Assembly (NCBI GenBank): GCA_019310385.1 | Contig: JAFDEK010000014.1 | Coordinates: 1 to 64,000 of the forward strand | Source: Deltaproteobacteria bacterium | Lineage (GTDB): Bacteria; Myxococcota_A; UBA9160; UBA4427 | Length of the DNA stretch: 64,000 nt | Reading direction: 5' to 3' | Shown here: in pieces, positions 38,879 through 48,075 of the stretch | How positions within the stretch are numbered: position 1 is the stretch's first letter | How the letters are laid out: each line of letters begins with the position of its first letter | Notes under the pieces: generated by a model | Database searches by the model: none | Told to the model about the DNA's origin: nothing | The model's input: only the letters and a program-made list of their open reading frames with translations | Translations under genes and position numbers: made by a program

Positions 38879-40156
38879 ATGATGACCGGGAAAGGCAGCG
38901 ACGGGCCTCGGTCGCCCGCCTGGCGGGGCAGGGCGGAGCGTCTCGGCTGGCTGATAGAGGCTGCCACCGTGCGTCCCGCCGGCCTCGAGTTCCAGACCAT
39001 CCTCCAGTGCAATCGGCGCCCCCAGCGCCGACGTTGCGGGGCTTGGATCGGTGTGCGCCGCCTGGACATTCCGGAGGAGATCCACTGGCGCTGTCCGTCT
39101 TGCGGTGACCAGGGCGTGATCCACGGCTGGCGAGGATCGGCATGGGATTTCTCGGAACGGGCCGCGGCCCGGCGCAGTACCGAGACCGAATACGCCGAGG
39201 TCCGGCTCGTCGAAGAGGACCATCGTCTGCTCATTGCCCAGGTGCTCGACGCCTCGGCTCGGGGCGTCGTCATGGGCGCCGAGCCGTCTGGATCGGAGGT
39301 CCTGCTCGAGGCGAGCCTGGTGGATTTCGAGCGCCTGCGCGAGTGCGTTTCGCGGCTGATGGGTAGAGAGCGAAGCGGGGTGCGCTCTCGCAGGCTGCGG
39401 CGGATCTTCGAGAGCATCGATGAGGTCTTCGGCGACATCGCGGTCAGTGCGCAGCAGCTCGAGGACCTGCCTTCGGCCTCGCCCTTTGGACTGGGACTGG
39501 GACAGGGGCTGGGACAGGGACAGGGGCCGGGACTGGGACAGGGGCCGGGGAGGGGCCTCGCTGTCGTTCCCGTCAGGCCGCCAGCCGCCGACCCGGTGGC
39601 GCGCCGCGCCGTCTACGAGCTGCGCATGGAGCTGTGCGACGTCAAGCCGCGTATCTGGCGGCGAATCCGGGTGCCGGGCGACATCGACCTCGGGCGCCTC
39701 AGCAATGTGCTCTTATGCGCCATGGGGTGGTCGAACACACACCTCCACGAGTTCATCGCAGGTGGCGTGCGCATTGGGGACAGCGAAGTCGACGACTTCG
39801 ACGACTTCGATGACATCCCCCATGTCATCGAGGAGAGAAAGGTGAAGCTCGGGGACGTCGTTTCGGAGGTCGGCGATCGTCTCTTCTACGTGTATGACCT
39901 GGGCGACGATTGGCGCCACGAGATCTGCGTGGAGCAGGTGGTGACCGACGAGAAGTGCTCCCGACTCCCACACTGCCTGGCTGGCCAACGCGCCTGCCCG
40001 CCAGAGGATTGCGGGGGAATCCCCGGCTACGAGCACCTGCTCGAAGCGGTGGGGGACCGCAAGCACCCCGATCACATCGAGATGCTCCACTGGATCGGCG
40101 GCTCCTTCGACGCCGAGACCTTCTCCGTGGCCGACGTGAATCGCCGCCTCTCCTGA
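38879..40156 (+). CDS. Plasmid pRiA4b ORF-3-like domain protein with N-terminal Cys-containing domain
   Basis: C-terminal YELRMELCDVKPRIWRRIRVPGDIDLGRLSNVLLCAMGWSNTHLHEF...YDLGDDWRHEICVE...CPPEDCGGIPGYEHLLEA. Confidence 0.85.
   Translation: MMTGKGSDGPRSPAWRGRAERLGWLIEAATVRPAGLEFQTILQCNRRPQRRRCGAWIGVRRLDIPEEIHWRCPSCGDQGVIHGWRGSAWDFSERAAARRSTETEYAEVRLVEEDHRLLIAQVLDASARGVVMGAEPSGSEVLLEASLVDFERLRECVSRLMGRERSGVRSRRLRRIFESIDEVFGDIAVSAQQLEDLPSASPFGLGLGQGLGQGQGPGLGQGPGRGLAVVPVRPPAADPVARRAVYELRMELCDVKPRIWRRIRVPGDIDLGRLSNVLLCAMGWSNTHLHEFIAGGVRIGDSEVDDFDDFDDIPHVIEERKVKLGDVVSEVGDRLFYVYDLGDDWRHEICVEQVVTDEKCSRLPHCLAGQRACPPEDCGGIPGYEHLLEAVGDRKHPDHIEMLHWIGGSFDAETFSVADVNRRLS
39487..39560 (+). repeat. G-run-rich (about 6 bp unit) coding repeat, potential G-quadruplex
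   Basis: gggactgggacaggggctgggacagggacaggggccgggactgggacaggggccgggg. Confidence 0.85.
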
Positions 40157-40382
40157 GGGGGCGCCGGCGCTGCCTGGCAGGGGTGGGCCGACTCGAAGCG
40201 CCCCACCGCGCAGATTCCGAGCCTCGATCCCCCGAGGGAATGGGTTTCGAACACAGCTGATTCGTCTGTGGTGTAGGGGATCTGACCCATTCGCTTGCCG
40301 GGAATCCGCGCTCAAGTCGCAGATGGGTGTATGCCGATCTCATTGCGGACCGACTCAGCATGTCGGTGAGGGGGGACCGGCC

Positions 40383-40907
40383 ATGACAGAACCTCGTTCC
40401 ACGGCGATTTCCTCGTCGACGGGCCATTCGTCGACGGGCCATTCGTCAACGGGCAACTCGTCAACGGGCAAGTCCGGCGTGACCGGACCGATGCAAACCC
40501 GCCAGCAGCATCCGCGGGTGGACACTCGCATGGGGGTTCGCCTCTCGACGGTGGATCCGGAAACCGATTCCCAGGGCAAGGCCTTCTTCAGGAGCTCCGA
40601 GGAGCGCTGCTTCGACATCTCCCGGGGAGGCACCTTCGTCATGACCTCCGATCCCATCGAGCCGGGTCTTCGTGTGCTGCTCGAGCTCGATATCCCGGGC
40701 GGCAGCACCGTACAGACCCTCGCCCGCGTGGTGTGGAAGACCGTCGAGGCGGGAGGCTCGAGGCCCGCTGGCATCGGGGTCGAGTTCCTGGGCGGACGGA
40801 CCGGGCAGTTCGGCGAGCTCGAGAAGCACCTGGCTCGGGCCCGCCGCTGGTCGGCCGCGAGACGGCTGGACCGGCAGGCGACGCCGCTCCTGCAGGAGAT
40901 TCCCTGA
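40383..40907 (+). CDS. PilZ-domain protein
   Basis: QQHPRVDTRMGVRLST...CFDISRGGTFVMTSDPIEPGLRVLLELDIPGG...VWKTVEAGGSRPAGIGVEFL. Confidence 0.78.
   Translation: MTEPRSTAISSSTGHSSTGHSSTGNSSTGKSGVTGPMQTRQQHPRVDTRMGVRLSTVDPETDSQGKAFFRSSEERCFDISRGGTFVMTSDPIEPGLRVLLELDIPGGSTVQTLARVVWKTVEAGGSRPAGIGVEFLGGRTGQFGELEKHLARARRWSAARRLDRQATPLLQEIP
40413..40472. repeat. 15-bp tandem repeat x4 encoding SSTGH/SSTGH/SSTGN/SSTGK
   Basis: 40413-40427, 40428-40442, 40443-40457, 40458-40472. Confidence 0.96.
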
Positions 40908-40973
40908 GTCGGGAGCCCAGAAGCGGGTGGCGGGGGAGTCATGCTGAGGTCATCCTGAGGATATGGTGAGGTC

Positions 40974-41765
40974 ATGGTGACAGAGATGGCCCCGGCCGCC
41001 GCCGGCCTGCCCGTGCGCGCCCTGCTCTTCGACCTCTTCGACACCCTCGTCGATCTCTACATGGAGAAGCTGCCCCACTTCCGGCACCGCGGCCTCGCGT
41101 TGCCCGCCTCGGCCCGGGCCATTCACGCGGCGCTGCCCACCCGGGCGGGTATCGACTTCGACACCTTCGCGAGGGCTCTGGGCCAATTGGATGCCCAGTT
41201 CCTGGTGTCGCACTACAAGAAGGACATCGAGCTCCCCAGCGTGCAGCGCTTCTCCACCCTGAGCGCGCGCCTCGGCCTCCCCGACGAGGGGCTTCCCGAG
41301 ATCCTGGCGCAGGTCCACATGGATCTTCTGCGCGAGGAGGTGGCGATGCCACTGCACCACCTGGAGCTGCTGGCCACGCTGGGGCGGCGGGTGCGAATCG
41401 GCGTGTGCTCCAACTTCAGTCACTCGCGCGCCGCCACGGGGATTCTCGAGGACTACGGTCTGGACGACCACCTGGCGGCCGTCGTGGTCTCCGAGGACAT
41501 CGGCCTGCGCAAGCCACGCGGCGAGATCTTCCTGGCCGCCCTGGAGGCGCTCGGCGTTGGCCCCGAGGAAACCCTCCACGTCGGAGACAACCTCGCCGCC
41601 GATGTGACCGGCGCCGCGGCGCTGGGCATTCGCACTGTCTGGGTCACGCGCCGGGTCAGCGATCCCGAGGAGCTGCTCACGCGGCACGCGGGCCCCAGAC
41701 CCGACTATCGGATTGCGGATCTGAACGAGCTTCCGGGGATCCTCGATGAGGTCGGCACGGCGTGA
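40974..41765 (+). CDS. HAD family hydrolase
   Basis: ALLFDLFDTLVD; IGLRKPRGEIFLAALEALGVGPEETLHVGDNLAADVTGAAALG. Confidence 0.9.
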   Translation: MVTEMAPAAAGLPVRALLFDLFDTLVDLYMEKLPHFRHRGLALPASARAIHAALPTRAGIDFDTFARALGQLDAQFLVSHYKKDIELPSVQRFSTLSARLGLPDEGLPEILAQVHMDLLREEVAMPLHHLELLATLGRRVRIGVCSNFSHSRAATGILEDYGLDDHLAAVVVSEDIGLRKPRGEIFLAALEALGVGPEETLHVGDNLAADVTGAAALGIRTVWVTRRVSDPEELLTRHAGPRPDYRIADLNELPGILDEVGTA

Positions 41766-42040
41766 GGGTGCGCCTCTTCGCGGGGCTGCGCGCGATCGTG
41801 GGCCACGCGACGATCGAGGTCGAGCTGGCTCCGGGCGCAACCCTATCGGACTTGATCGATCGCCTGGCCGCGCTGCACCCCGACCTGGCCCCCGAGCTCT
41901 TCGACGAGGCCGGTGCGCTCTCCCGGCATATAAACCTCATCGTCGACGGCCGCAGCGCCGCACATCTTCCCCAGCATCTAGCCACCCCCCTCACGACCCA
42001 AGAAGAAATCCACATCTTCCCCGCCGTCGCGGGCGGCTAG
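41762..42040 (+). CDS. MoaD/ThiS family sulfur-carrier protein
   Basis: VRLFAGLRAIVGHATIEVELAPGATLSDLIDRL...IHIFPAVAGG ending in di-Gly. Confidence 0.88.
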   Translation: MRVRLFAGLRAIVGHATIEVELAPGATLSDLIDRLAALHPDLAPELFDEAGALSRHINLIVDGRSAAHLPQHLATPLTTQEEIHIFPAVAGG

Positions 42041-42047
42041 CAGGCTG

Positions 42048-43871
42048 CTAGAGAAGGGCCAGCTCTTCCAGCTTCTCGTCGGGCACGACGCCGTCCTCCC
42101 AGCCGCGGGCTTCGTAGTACTCCTCGAGCATGAGCTCGAGCTCGCAAACGTGGCCCTTGGAGCCCGGCGCCGTGGAGGGCTCCCGGGTGTAGCGCTCGGG
42201 CAGGGTGTCGGAGCCGGGGCCGAAGCCCGCCAGGTTGTTGTAGTGGCGCTCGAGGTTGTAGACGCGCTCTCCGATTTCGAGCACGTCGTCGGCGCTGCAC
42301 TCGATCCCCAGGGCCGCGGCGTACTGTTGCGCGTACTCGTCGGCGCCCTCCGCGAAGGCGCTGAACTTGCATAGATCGAGACTGTCCGAGAAGGCGGCCA
42401 GATCCTGGAAGAGCTTCAACAGCGCCCCCTTTCCCTTCCACTCCAGGGGGTCCGCCTTGATGGGCAGAACGCCGAGCTCCGCTGCGGCCACATATCCGCG
42501 CAGGTGACAGCCGCCCCGGTTGCTGGTCGCGTAGCCGAGCCCCATCCCCTTCATGCCCCGGGGCTCGTAGGCGGCCACCGCCTGTCCCTTCGCCACCATG
42601 GCGATCTCGCTGTGGCCGAAGTGGGCGGCGGTCCGGGCGGTGCCCTCGGCGAGAACGTCGCCCATGCCCTTGCGCAGGGCGATCTGCTCGATCAAGGCGA
42701 TCATCTGCCCGTGGTCGCCCCACTCGAGGGAGCCTTCCTCCTTGCCGTTCAGGTATCCCTTCTGGGAGGCCTCCATGAAGGCGGAGAAGACGCCGCCGAG
42801 CTCGATGGGATCGAGGCCGTAGTCGTTGCACTGGTCGATCATCTTCGCGATGGAGGCGATGTCGTCGTTGCCGCAGTTGGCGCCCAGGGACCACGCCGGC
42901 TCGTACTCGACACTCTCCATTCGGAGCCCCGCATGCGGCCCCTCGGTGATCTCGACCTCCTTCTTGCAGGCCACGGGACAGGCATGGCAGGTGGGATCGT
43001 TCACGAGGATCTTCTCCTGCACGTACTCGCCGCTGATCCGCTCGGCCCGCTCTCCGAAAGTCGTCTCCTGGCTGTTGCGCGTGCCCAGGGCGCCGATGCT
43101 GTTCACGATGTTCATGAGCACATTGGTGCCGTACACGGACAGACCGCCCTTCTTGGGGCTGGTCACAGTGGACTCGTCCCGAATCGCCGCGAGAGCGACC
43201 CGGCGGGCTTCCCTCCAGGCCTCGGTGTCCGGCACCTGGCTCTTTTGTGGCCCTGCCTTGATGACGATGGCCTTGAGCTTCTTGCTCCCGCCGACAGCTC
43301 CGGTGCCGCCGCGACCGAAGGCACGGTCGTCCTCGTTGATCCAGGCCGAGTACAGAACCTGCTTCTCCCCCGCGACACCGATGGTGCAGACCGAGAGATG
43401 CCTGGCGCCGTAGCGCTCGCGGAAGAAGTCGACGGTCTCGTGCACGTTCTTGCCCCACACCTCCGAAGCGTCGCGCAGGGACACCGCACCGTCCTCGACA
43501 TAGGCGTAGACGGGCTGCTCGCTGCGCCCATCGAAGACCAGACCGTCCAGGCCGGCCCAGCGCAGACGGGCGGCGCTCCATCCTCCCTGGTGGCTGTCGG
43601 TGATGGTTCCGGTGAGCGGCGACTTGGTGACGGCCGCCCAGCGACCACTCATGTTGACCTCGCTGCCGCTGAGCGGGCCGTTCATGAAGCAGAGGAGGTT
43701 CTCGGGTGAAAGAGGGTCGACATCGGCGCCTCGTTCGAAGACATAGCGCACCCCGAGTCCGCGACCGCCGACGTACTTGCGCACCCATTCTTTCGGCGCG
43801 GCGCGCAGCTCGACGCTGCGTCGGGAGAGATCGATGTGAGCAATGTGCGAACCGAACTCGTCGAGCTTCAT
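42048..43871 (-). CDS. Aldehyde:ferredoxin oxidoreductase family (W/Mo-pterin) protein
   Basis: IDLSRRSVELRAAPKEWVRKYVGGRGLGVRYV; FGRGGTGAVGGSKKLKAIVI; CHACPVACKKEV. Confidence 0.93.
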   Translation of the reverse strand: MKLDEFGSHIAHIDLSRRSVELRAAPKEWVRKYVGGRGLGVRYVFERGADVDPLSPENLLCFMNGPLSGSEVNMSGRWAAVTKSPLTGTITDSHQGGWSAARLRWAGLDGLVFDGRSEQPVYAYVEDGAVSLRDASEVWGKNVHETVDFFRERYGARHLSVCTIGVAGEKQVLYSAWINEDDRAFGRGGTGAVGGSKKLKAIVIKAGPQKSQVPDTEAWREARRVALAAIRDESTVTSPKKGGLSVYGTNVLMNIVNSIGALGTRNSQETTFGERAERISGEYVQEKILVNDPTCHACPVACKKEVEITEGPHAGLRMESVEYEPAWSLGANCGNDDIASIAKMIDQCNDYGLDPIELGGVFSAFMEASQKGYLNGKEEGSLEWGDHGQMIALIEQIALRKGMGDVLAEGTARTAAHFGHSEIAMVAKGQAVAAYEPRGMKGMGLGYATSNRGGCHLRGYVAAAELGVLPIKADPLEWKGKGALLKLFQDLAAFSDSLDLCKFSAFAEGADEYAQQYAAALGIECSADDVLEIGERVYNLERHYNNLAGFGPGSDTLPERYTREPSTAPGSKGHVCELELMLEEYYEARGWEDGVVPDEKLEELALL

Positions 43872-44001
43872 GCGGGCCTCCTCCTCACGGCTCCTTCATG
43901 GCCATGGCTCCGAGTATAGGCTCGCGAACGCGGCGTGGGAGACTGCCGCACGAAGGCTCCTGGCCGCGCGGCCGTGCGGGTTCTCGGAGCAGAGGAGGCG
44001 C

Positions 44002-44559
44002 TCAGCTGGGAGGCTGTGGCGGAGGGCCCATGGATTGGAGCACGAAGTGATACATCAGCAGGCAGACGTAGAGCACGAAGGAGCCCCACAGGCCGATGCG
44101 GGCGATGCGGAAGTTCTTGTGAGCCATGAGAATCAGCAACCAAAGCCCCACCACGAGACACTTCTGGAAGAGGAAGAGGAGGTCGCTGGTCTTGATGAGC
44201 TGGTCCATGAGGGGGTTGCCCTCGGCGCCGCCCATCTGAAGCCAACGCAGGGTGAAGAAGGCGTCGAGGATGTTGAGGATGAAGATCCCCAGGAGCAGAG
44301 CGACGTCCCGCTTGCGAAAGACGTCGACGTAGGTGTCCTGGGTCTCGCCCTGGCGCCGCCCGGTGCGGCGACGACGATGGAAGAGGGAATCCCAGCCTCG
44401 GGTGGGCTGGCCGCGGCGGTCACCCTCCTCTCGGCGCTCCCACTTGGTCGAGTTCGGCTTCGTGGAAGGTCGAAGCAGGGTCAGATTTCCCAGTGACACC
44501 GGGGGGCACTCGTTCTCGCCTTCCTGGTCTCTTCGATCAGAGCCCAAGGCTCCCTCCAT
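44002..44559 (-). CDS. DUF5658-like membrane protein (start uncertain)
   Basis: LLLGIFILNILDAFFTLRWLQMGGAEGNPLMDQLI...FQKCLVVGLWLLILMAHKN. Confidence 0.65.
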   Translation of the reverse strand: MEGALGSDRRDQEGENECPPVSLGNLTLLRPSTKPNSTKWERREEGDRRGQPTRGWDSLFHRRRRTGRRQGETQDTYVDVFRKRDVALLLGIFILNILDAFFTLRWLQMGGAEGNPLMDQLIKTSDLLFLFQKCLVVGLWLLILMAHKNFRIARIGLWGSFVLYVCLLMYHFVLQSMGPPPQPPS

Positions 44560-44849
44560 CTGTCGCTACTGCTTCGGTCGCTCACTGCATCGGATCAGCC
44601 GCTACGAGTCTCCGCCGCCGGGAGCTGACGCACCGCTTCGCCGACTTATCGGCCCGACGTGCGTCTCACGCGAGACGAAGGTCCGACTTTTCGGGATCGG
44701 GCAGGGGGCCTGCGTATCACCTGGGGTAGTGGATCGGACATTCGCGCTGGAAAGCTCGGGCTCCCTCTGCCTGCGCGCTGCCCATCCGATCGCACTGGAT
44801 GGGGCACAGCCCTATTGGACCGACGCCGGGGCGCGCACAGCGGCACGCT

Positions 44850-44883
44850 TGTTTCAGCCAGGCGCCTGTTTCAGCCAGGCGCC
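44850..44883. repeat. 17-bp perfect tandem duplication tgtttcagccaggcgcc x2
   Basis: 44850-44866 and 44867-44883. Confidence 0.97.
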
Positions 44884-45630
44884 GATCAAGGCCACGAGCA
44901 CGAGGCCGAAGATGACGCGGCGAAGAGTCTCATGCCCGGTCGAGACCGCAAAGCGCACCGCCAGGCGTGCCCCGGTGACGGATCCCGCCGCGAGCACGAG
45001 GCCGGGTAGCCAGACGATCTGATCGGCCGCGATGAAGACCAGGAGCGAGGTGCCGGTGAAGGCCGCCACCATCACGACCTTGAGCGCGTTGGCGCGCACG
45101 AGGTCGAAACGCAGCAGGCCAGAGAAGCTCGCGAGCAGAAAAATTCCCACACCCGCCTGCAAGAAGCCGCCCCAGAAGCCCGCACCGAAGAGTGCGAGGG
45201 CGGCGATCGGCCGTTCCCGGATTCCGAGAGTCGGGGTTCCCTCCGCGGGCGCCAGGACCTGCGGCTTCCACACGAGGGTGAGAGCGATGAGGGCGAGTCC
45301 GGCGAGAAGGACCGGCTCGAAGACGGCAGCGGGAAGCCGTGAGGCCGCGACGGCACCGGCCACGGCTCCGGCGAGGGCCAGCGGGAGCAACGAGGCGGCG
45401 GCGCGCCGATCGAGCTGGCCACGGCGGTCGAAGGCCTCTCCTCCGACCAGGGAATGAAGAAAGACACCGACCCGGTTCGTCGCGTTGGCGTGCTGGGCAG
45501 GAAGGCCCAGGAGCATGAGCACCGGGACGGTGAGCAGGGATCCGCCCCCCGCAAGCGTGTTGACGAAGCCCGCAAGCAGGCCGGCGGCGAGCAGCAGGGG
45601 GACCTGCCAGAAGCCTTCGAAGCCCGTCAA
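44854..45630 (-). CDS. TauE/SafE family membrane protein
   Basis: LLAGFVNTLAGGGSLLTVPVLMLLGLPAQHANATNRVGVFL. Confidence 0.9.
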   Translation of the reverse strand: MTGFEGFWQVPLLLAAGLLAGFVNTLAGGGSLLTVPVLMLLGLPAQHANATNRVGVFLHSLVGGEAFDRRGQLDRRAAASLLPLALAGAVAGAVAASRLPAAVFEPVLLAGLALIALTLVWKPQVLAPAEGTPTLGIRERPIAALALFGAGFWGGFLQAGVGIFLLASFSGLLRFDLVRANALKVVMVAAFTGTSLLVFIAADQIVWLPGLVLAAGSVTGARLAVRFAVSTGHETLRRVIFGLVLVALIGAWLKQAPG

Positions 45631-46037
45631 TGGATTGCGTGAGGCTGGCTCAGTTGAAACATGCGAATCTCGGCGTCGAAGCTGGTTCCGTCGCCACGGG
45701 TCATCTGGTAGGTCCCCGCCATGGAGCCGAAGGGCGTGGTGAGAGGGCAGCCCGAGGTGTACTCGAAGGACTGGCCGGGAGCGAGGGTGGGCTGCTCGCC
45801 CACGACTCCGGGGCCGTGCACCTCCTCGGTCTTCCCGGTGGCGTCGATGATGAGCCAGCGCCGGCTCAGTAGCTGCACCTGCTCCGCGGATTCATTGGTG
45901 ATCGTGATGGTGTAGAGGAAGAACCACTGGGACAGGGACGGCGCCGACCGCTCTGGTTCGTAGCGGGCGCACACCTTGACGCGGACGCCCTCGGTGATGG
46001 CCTCGGAGGTCGATACGGGCAGCTCGGCTTCGCTCAC
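45627..46037 (-). CDS. apaG: ApaG protein (GTG start)
   Basis: EGVRVKVCARYEPERSAPSLSQWFFLYTITITNES...RRWLIIDATGKTEEVHGPGVVGEQPTLAPGQSFEYTSGCPL. Confidence 0.95.
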   Translation of the reverse strand: MSEAELPVSTSEAITEGVRVKVCARYEPERSAPSLSQWFFLYTITITNESAEQVQLLSRRWLIIDATGKTEEVHGPGVVGEQPTLAPGQSFEYTSGCPLTTPFGSMAGTYQMTRGDGTSFDAEIRMFQLSQPHAIH

Positions 46038-46200
46038 GCTGAAGATCCTAGCCTGGGTCGGCGCTCGAAGTAGCGCGTCACCAGATCACTGTCGTGGTCT
46101 GCGACGGGGTCGGAGAAGAAGCGGCAGCCGTTGGTGGTGCGGGTGCCCGCGTAGAGGTCGACGAGATCCTTGAGCAGGAAGGGAACGCCCTGGAAGGGAC
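46034..46200 (-). pseudogene. Amidase-signature family remnant, truncated at both ends
   Basis: Minus-strand frame not in the ORF track: GPFQGVPFLLKDLVDLYAGTRTTNGCRFFSDPVADHDSDLVTRYFER then divergence to stop overlapping the apaG start. Confidence 0.7.
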
Positions 46201-46218
46201 CGGCCGGCAAGCCGGCCG
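46201..46218. repeat. REP-like palindrome
   Basis: cggccggc-aa-gccggccg, 8-bp arms, abutting the amidase remnant. Confidence 0.5.
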
Positions 46219-46445
46219 CTACACCTGCTGGTCCTCACCAGAGAATGCCCCGCGGGTGATCGAGCGGGGAACACCGTCGGACTGCGCCGGGTCTGACCGT
46301 GTGGGCGAGGAGGAATCCGCTCGCCCAGCGCACAAATATTCGTGCGTAAAGGCGGTACGCCCGACTACTCTATCGAGAGGGGCGATCGGCGGGCTACTTG
46401 TGTGTGCATATGGCCCCGCCCCGTCCCCCCGGAGGACATCAGGAG

Positions 46446-47342
46446 ATGCGCGGCGTACTCATACGCCTCACGAACGTGGCGCTGTTCACGCTGGCGTGTT
46501 GGCTCGTCTCGCTGGTGTTCAACGAGATTCTCGCCGAGCGGCTGCGGCCTCATGGCATCTCCGCCCAGGCGGGCGCGGCCTACGTTCCCGAGAGCGCGCC
46601 TCAATGGGACGAGCGCAAGGTCATCATCGATCGCAACCTCTTCGGCGCGAAAGTGGCTCACGAGCCGTCTCCCGTGCCGGTAGTCGAAGTGTCGGAGGAG
46701 GTCGAGGAGACGAAGCTCCCCCTCGAGCTCCTGGGAACCCTGTGGTCGTCGGACTCGCAGCTTTCGACGGCTGCGATCCGCGACACCAGCAGTCGCGTCG
46801 ACCAGGTGCTCGCCGTTGGGGAGACCCTCGAGGAGCGTGACCAGGTGACGGTGGCCGCCATCGAACGGGGCCGTGTGATCCTCCAGAACGGCTCGCGCCG
46901 GGAAGAGCTGCTCCTCGCCGAGGCCGGTGAGACCGTGGGAGGCAGGCCGCTCCCGGGTGAAGCCACGAACAGCGTGAGTCAGAAAGTGAGTCGCGCGCGT
47001 TCGTCGCGTTCTTCGCGCGCTCCGTCCTATCCGGTCGCGAAGGCGGGAAGCTCGAGCCCTTCGCGATCCCCGGTGGCGCGCACGGAAAGAAGCACGCGTT
47101 CGAGTCGAGGGGCCGACAGGGAATTGTCACCTTCACAGGCTTCCAGGGGACGCCGGCAGGCGCGAACAGAGAAGCAGCGGACGGCCAGATTGAACCATCG
47201 CCTCTCGACGCAGGAGATGGGGACCTCGAAGGCGAGCAAGGAAGAGCAGCTGGAGGTCCAGCGGGTCCTGAAGTCGTTGATCGAATCCGGCGCAGACCCC
47301 GACGAGATCAGCGCGCGCATGAACGAGATGGAGCGCGAATAG
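46446..47342 (+). CDS. GspC-like type II secretion N-terminal/HR domain protein, no PDZ recognised
   Basis: N-terminal TM; RKVIIDRNLFGAKVA...LPLELLGTLWSSDSQLSTAAIRD...VGETLEERDQVTVAAIERGRVILQNGSRREEL. Confidence 0.7.
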   Translation: MRGVLIRLTNVALFTLACWLVSLVFNEILAERLRPHGISAQAGAAYVPESAPQWDERKVIIDRNLFGAKVAHEPSPVPVVEVSEEVEETKLPLELLGTLWSSDSQLSTAAIRDTSSRVDQVLAVGETLEERDQVTVAAIERGRVILQNGSRREELLLAEAGETVGGRPLPGEATNSVSQKVSRARSSRSSRAPSYPVAKAGSSSPSRSPVARTERSTRSSRGADRELSPSQASRGRRQARTEKQRTARLNHRLSTQEMGTSKASKEEQLEVQRVLKSLIESGADPDEISARMNEMERE

Positions 47343-47433
47343 CGCAACAGGAACAGGGCGAACAAGGCCAGCGCAAGAACGAGTCGTGAAGACGACTTCG
47401 CCCCACGCTTTCGCCGGCGGCTCGAGGTGCAGA

Positions 47434-48075
47434 TCAGGCGGGTGACCTTTCGAGGGCCCGCTCGAGTAATCGCCCCTCCTCGGGCGGGAAATCCATGGAC
47501 AGGGCCTCGCGGCATCCGGCCTCCGACATCAGGCGCAGGGTCTTGCGCAGGACCTCCACCATCTTCTCGTCCGCGAGGCGGCTGGCCAGGCTGCTGAACT
47601 GGGTCTCGAGAAAGACGAGGCAGAGGGCATCCTCGAAGGTCTGCACCTCGGGGTCGCGCCGCAGGCCCTGCTTGCGGATCACGCCTCGCACCCGCGCGAT
47701 GGTGTCGCTCTCGTAGCCCAGCTCTGCGAGGAGGCACGCCGTCACTTCGGCATGGTGATCCTGCAGGGCCTTGCGCCAGCGCAGGTAGCCCTCTCGTCCG
47801 TCCGGGTACTCGCCGCGCTCGACCGCCCAGCGCTCTACATGGTGTGCCCGCCCGGCCAGCCGCAGGGCTTCGCTCGCCGAGGGTCTCAGCCGCTGGATCC
47901 ACTCGCTGACGAGCTGCGCGTGCAGGAGCTCCTTGGGCCCATCCTCGCCTCGCACGGTGACCCGATTGGGGTCTCCGGCGTTTACGGCATCGATGGCTGC
48001 AATGGCCTTCTCGAAGCGTTCCAGGTCGGGGATTCCAGACGGACCGACACGGTCGGTCTCCTCTCGTGAGTCCAA
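47434..48075 (-). CDS. DUF4202-like protein (probable TTG start)
   Basis: FEKAIAAIDAVNAGDPN...LHAQLVSEWIQRLRPSASEALRLAGRAHHVERW...DFPPEEGRLLERAL. Confidence 0.75.
   Translation of the reverse strand: MDSREETDRVGPSGIPDLERFEKAIAAIDAVNAGDPNRVTVRGEDGPKELLHAQLVSEWIQRLRPSASEALRLAGRAHHVERWAVERGEYPDGREGYLRWRKALQDHHAEVTACLLAELGYESDTIARVRGVIRKQGLRRDPEVQTFEDALCLVFLETQFSSLASRLADEKMVEVLRKTLRLMSEAGCREALSMDFPPEEGRLLERALERSPA

Noticed and set aside
44760-44830. Hairpin cccatcc-gatcgcact-ggatggg suggestive of an ncRNA or terminator
   Set aside because: Short stem without a T-tract; insufficient support
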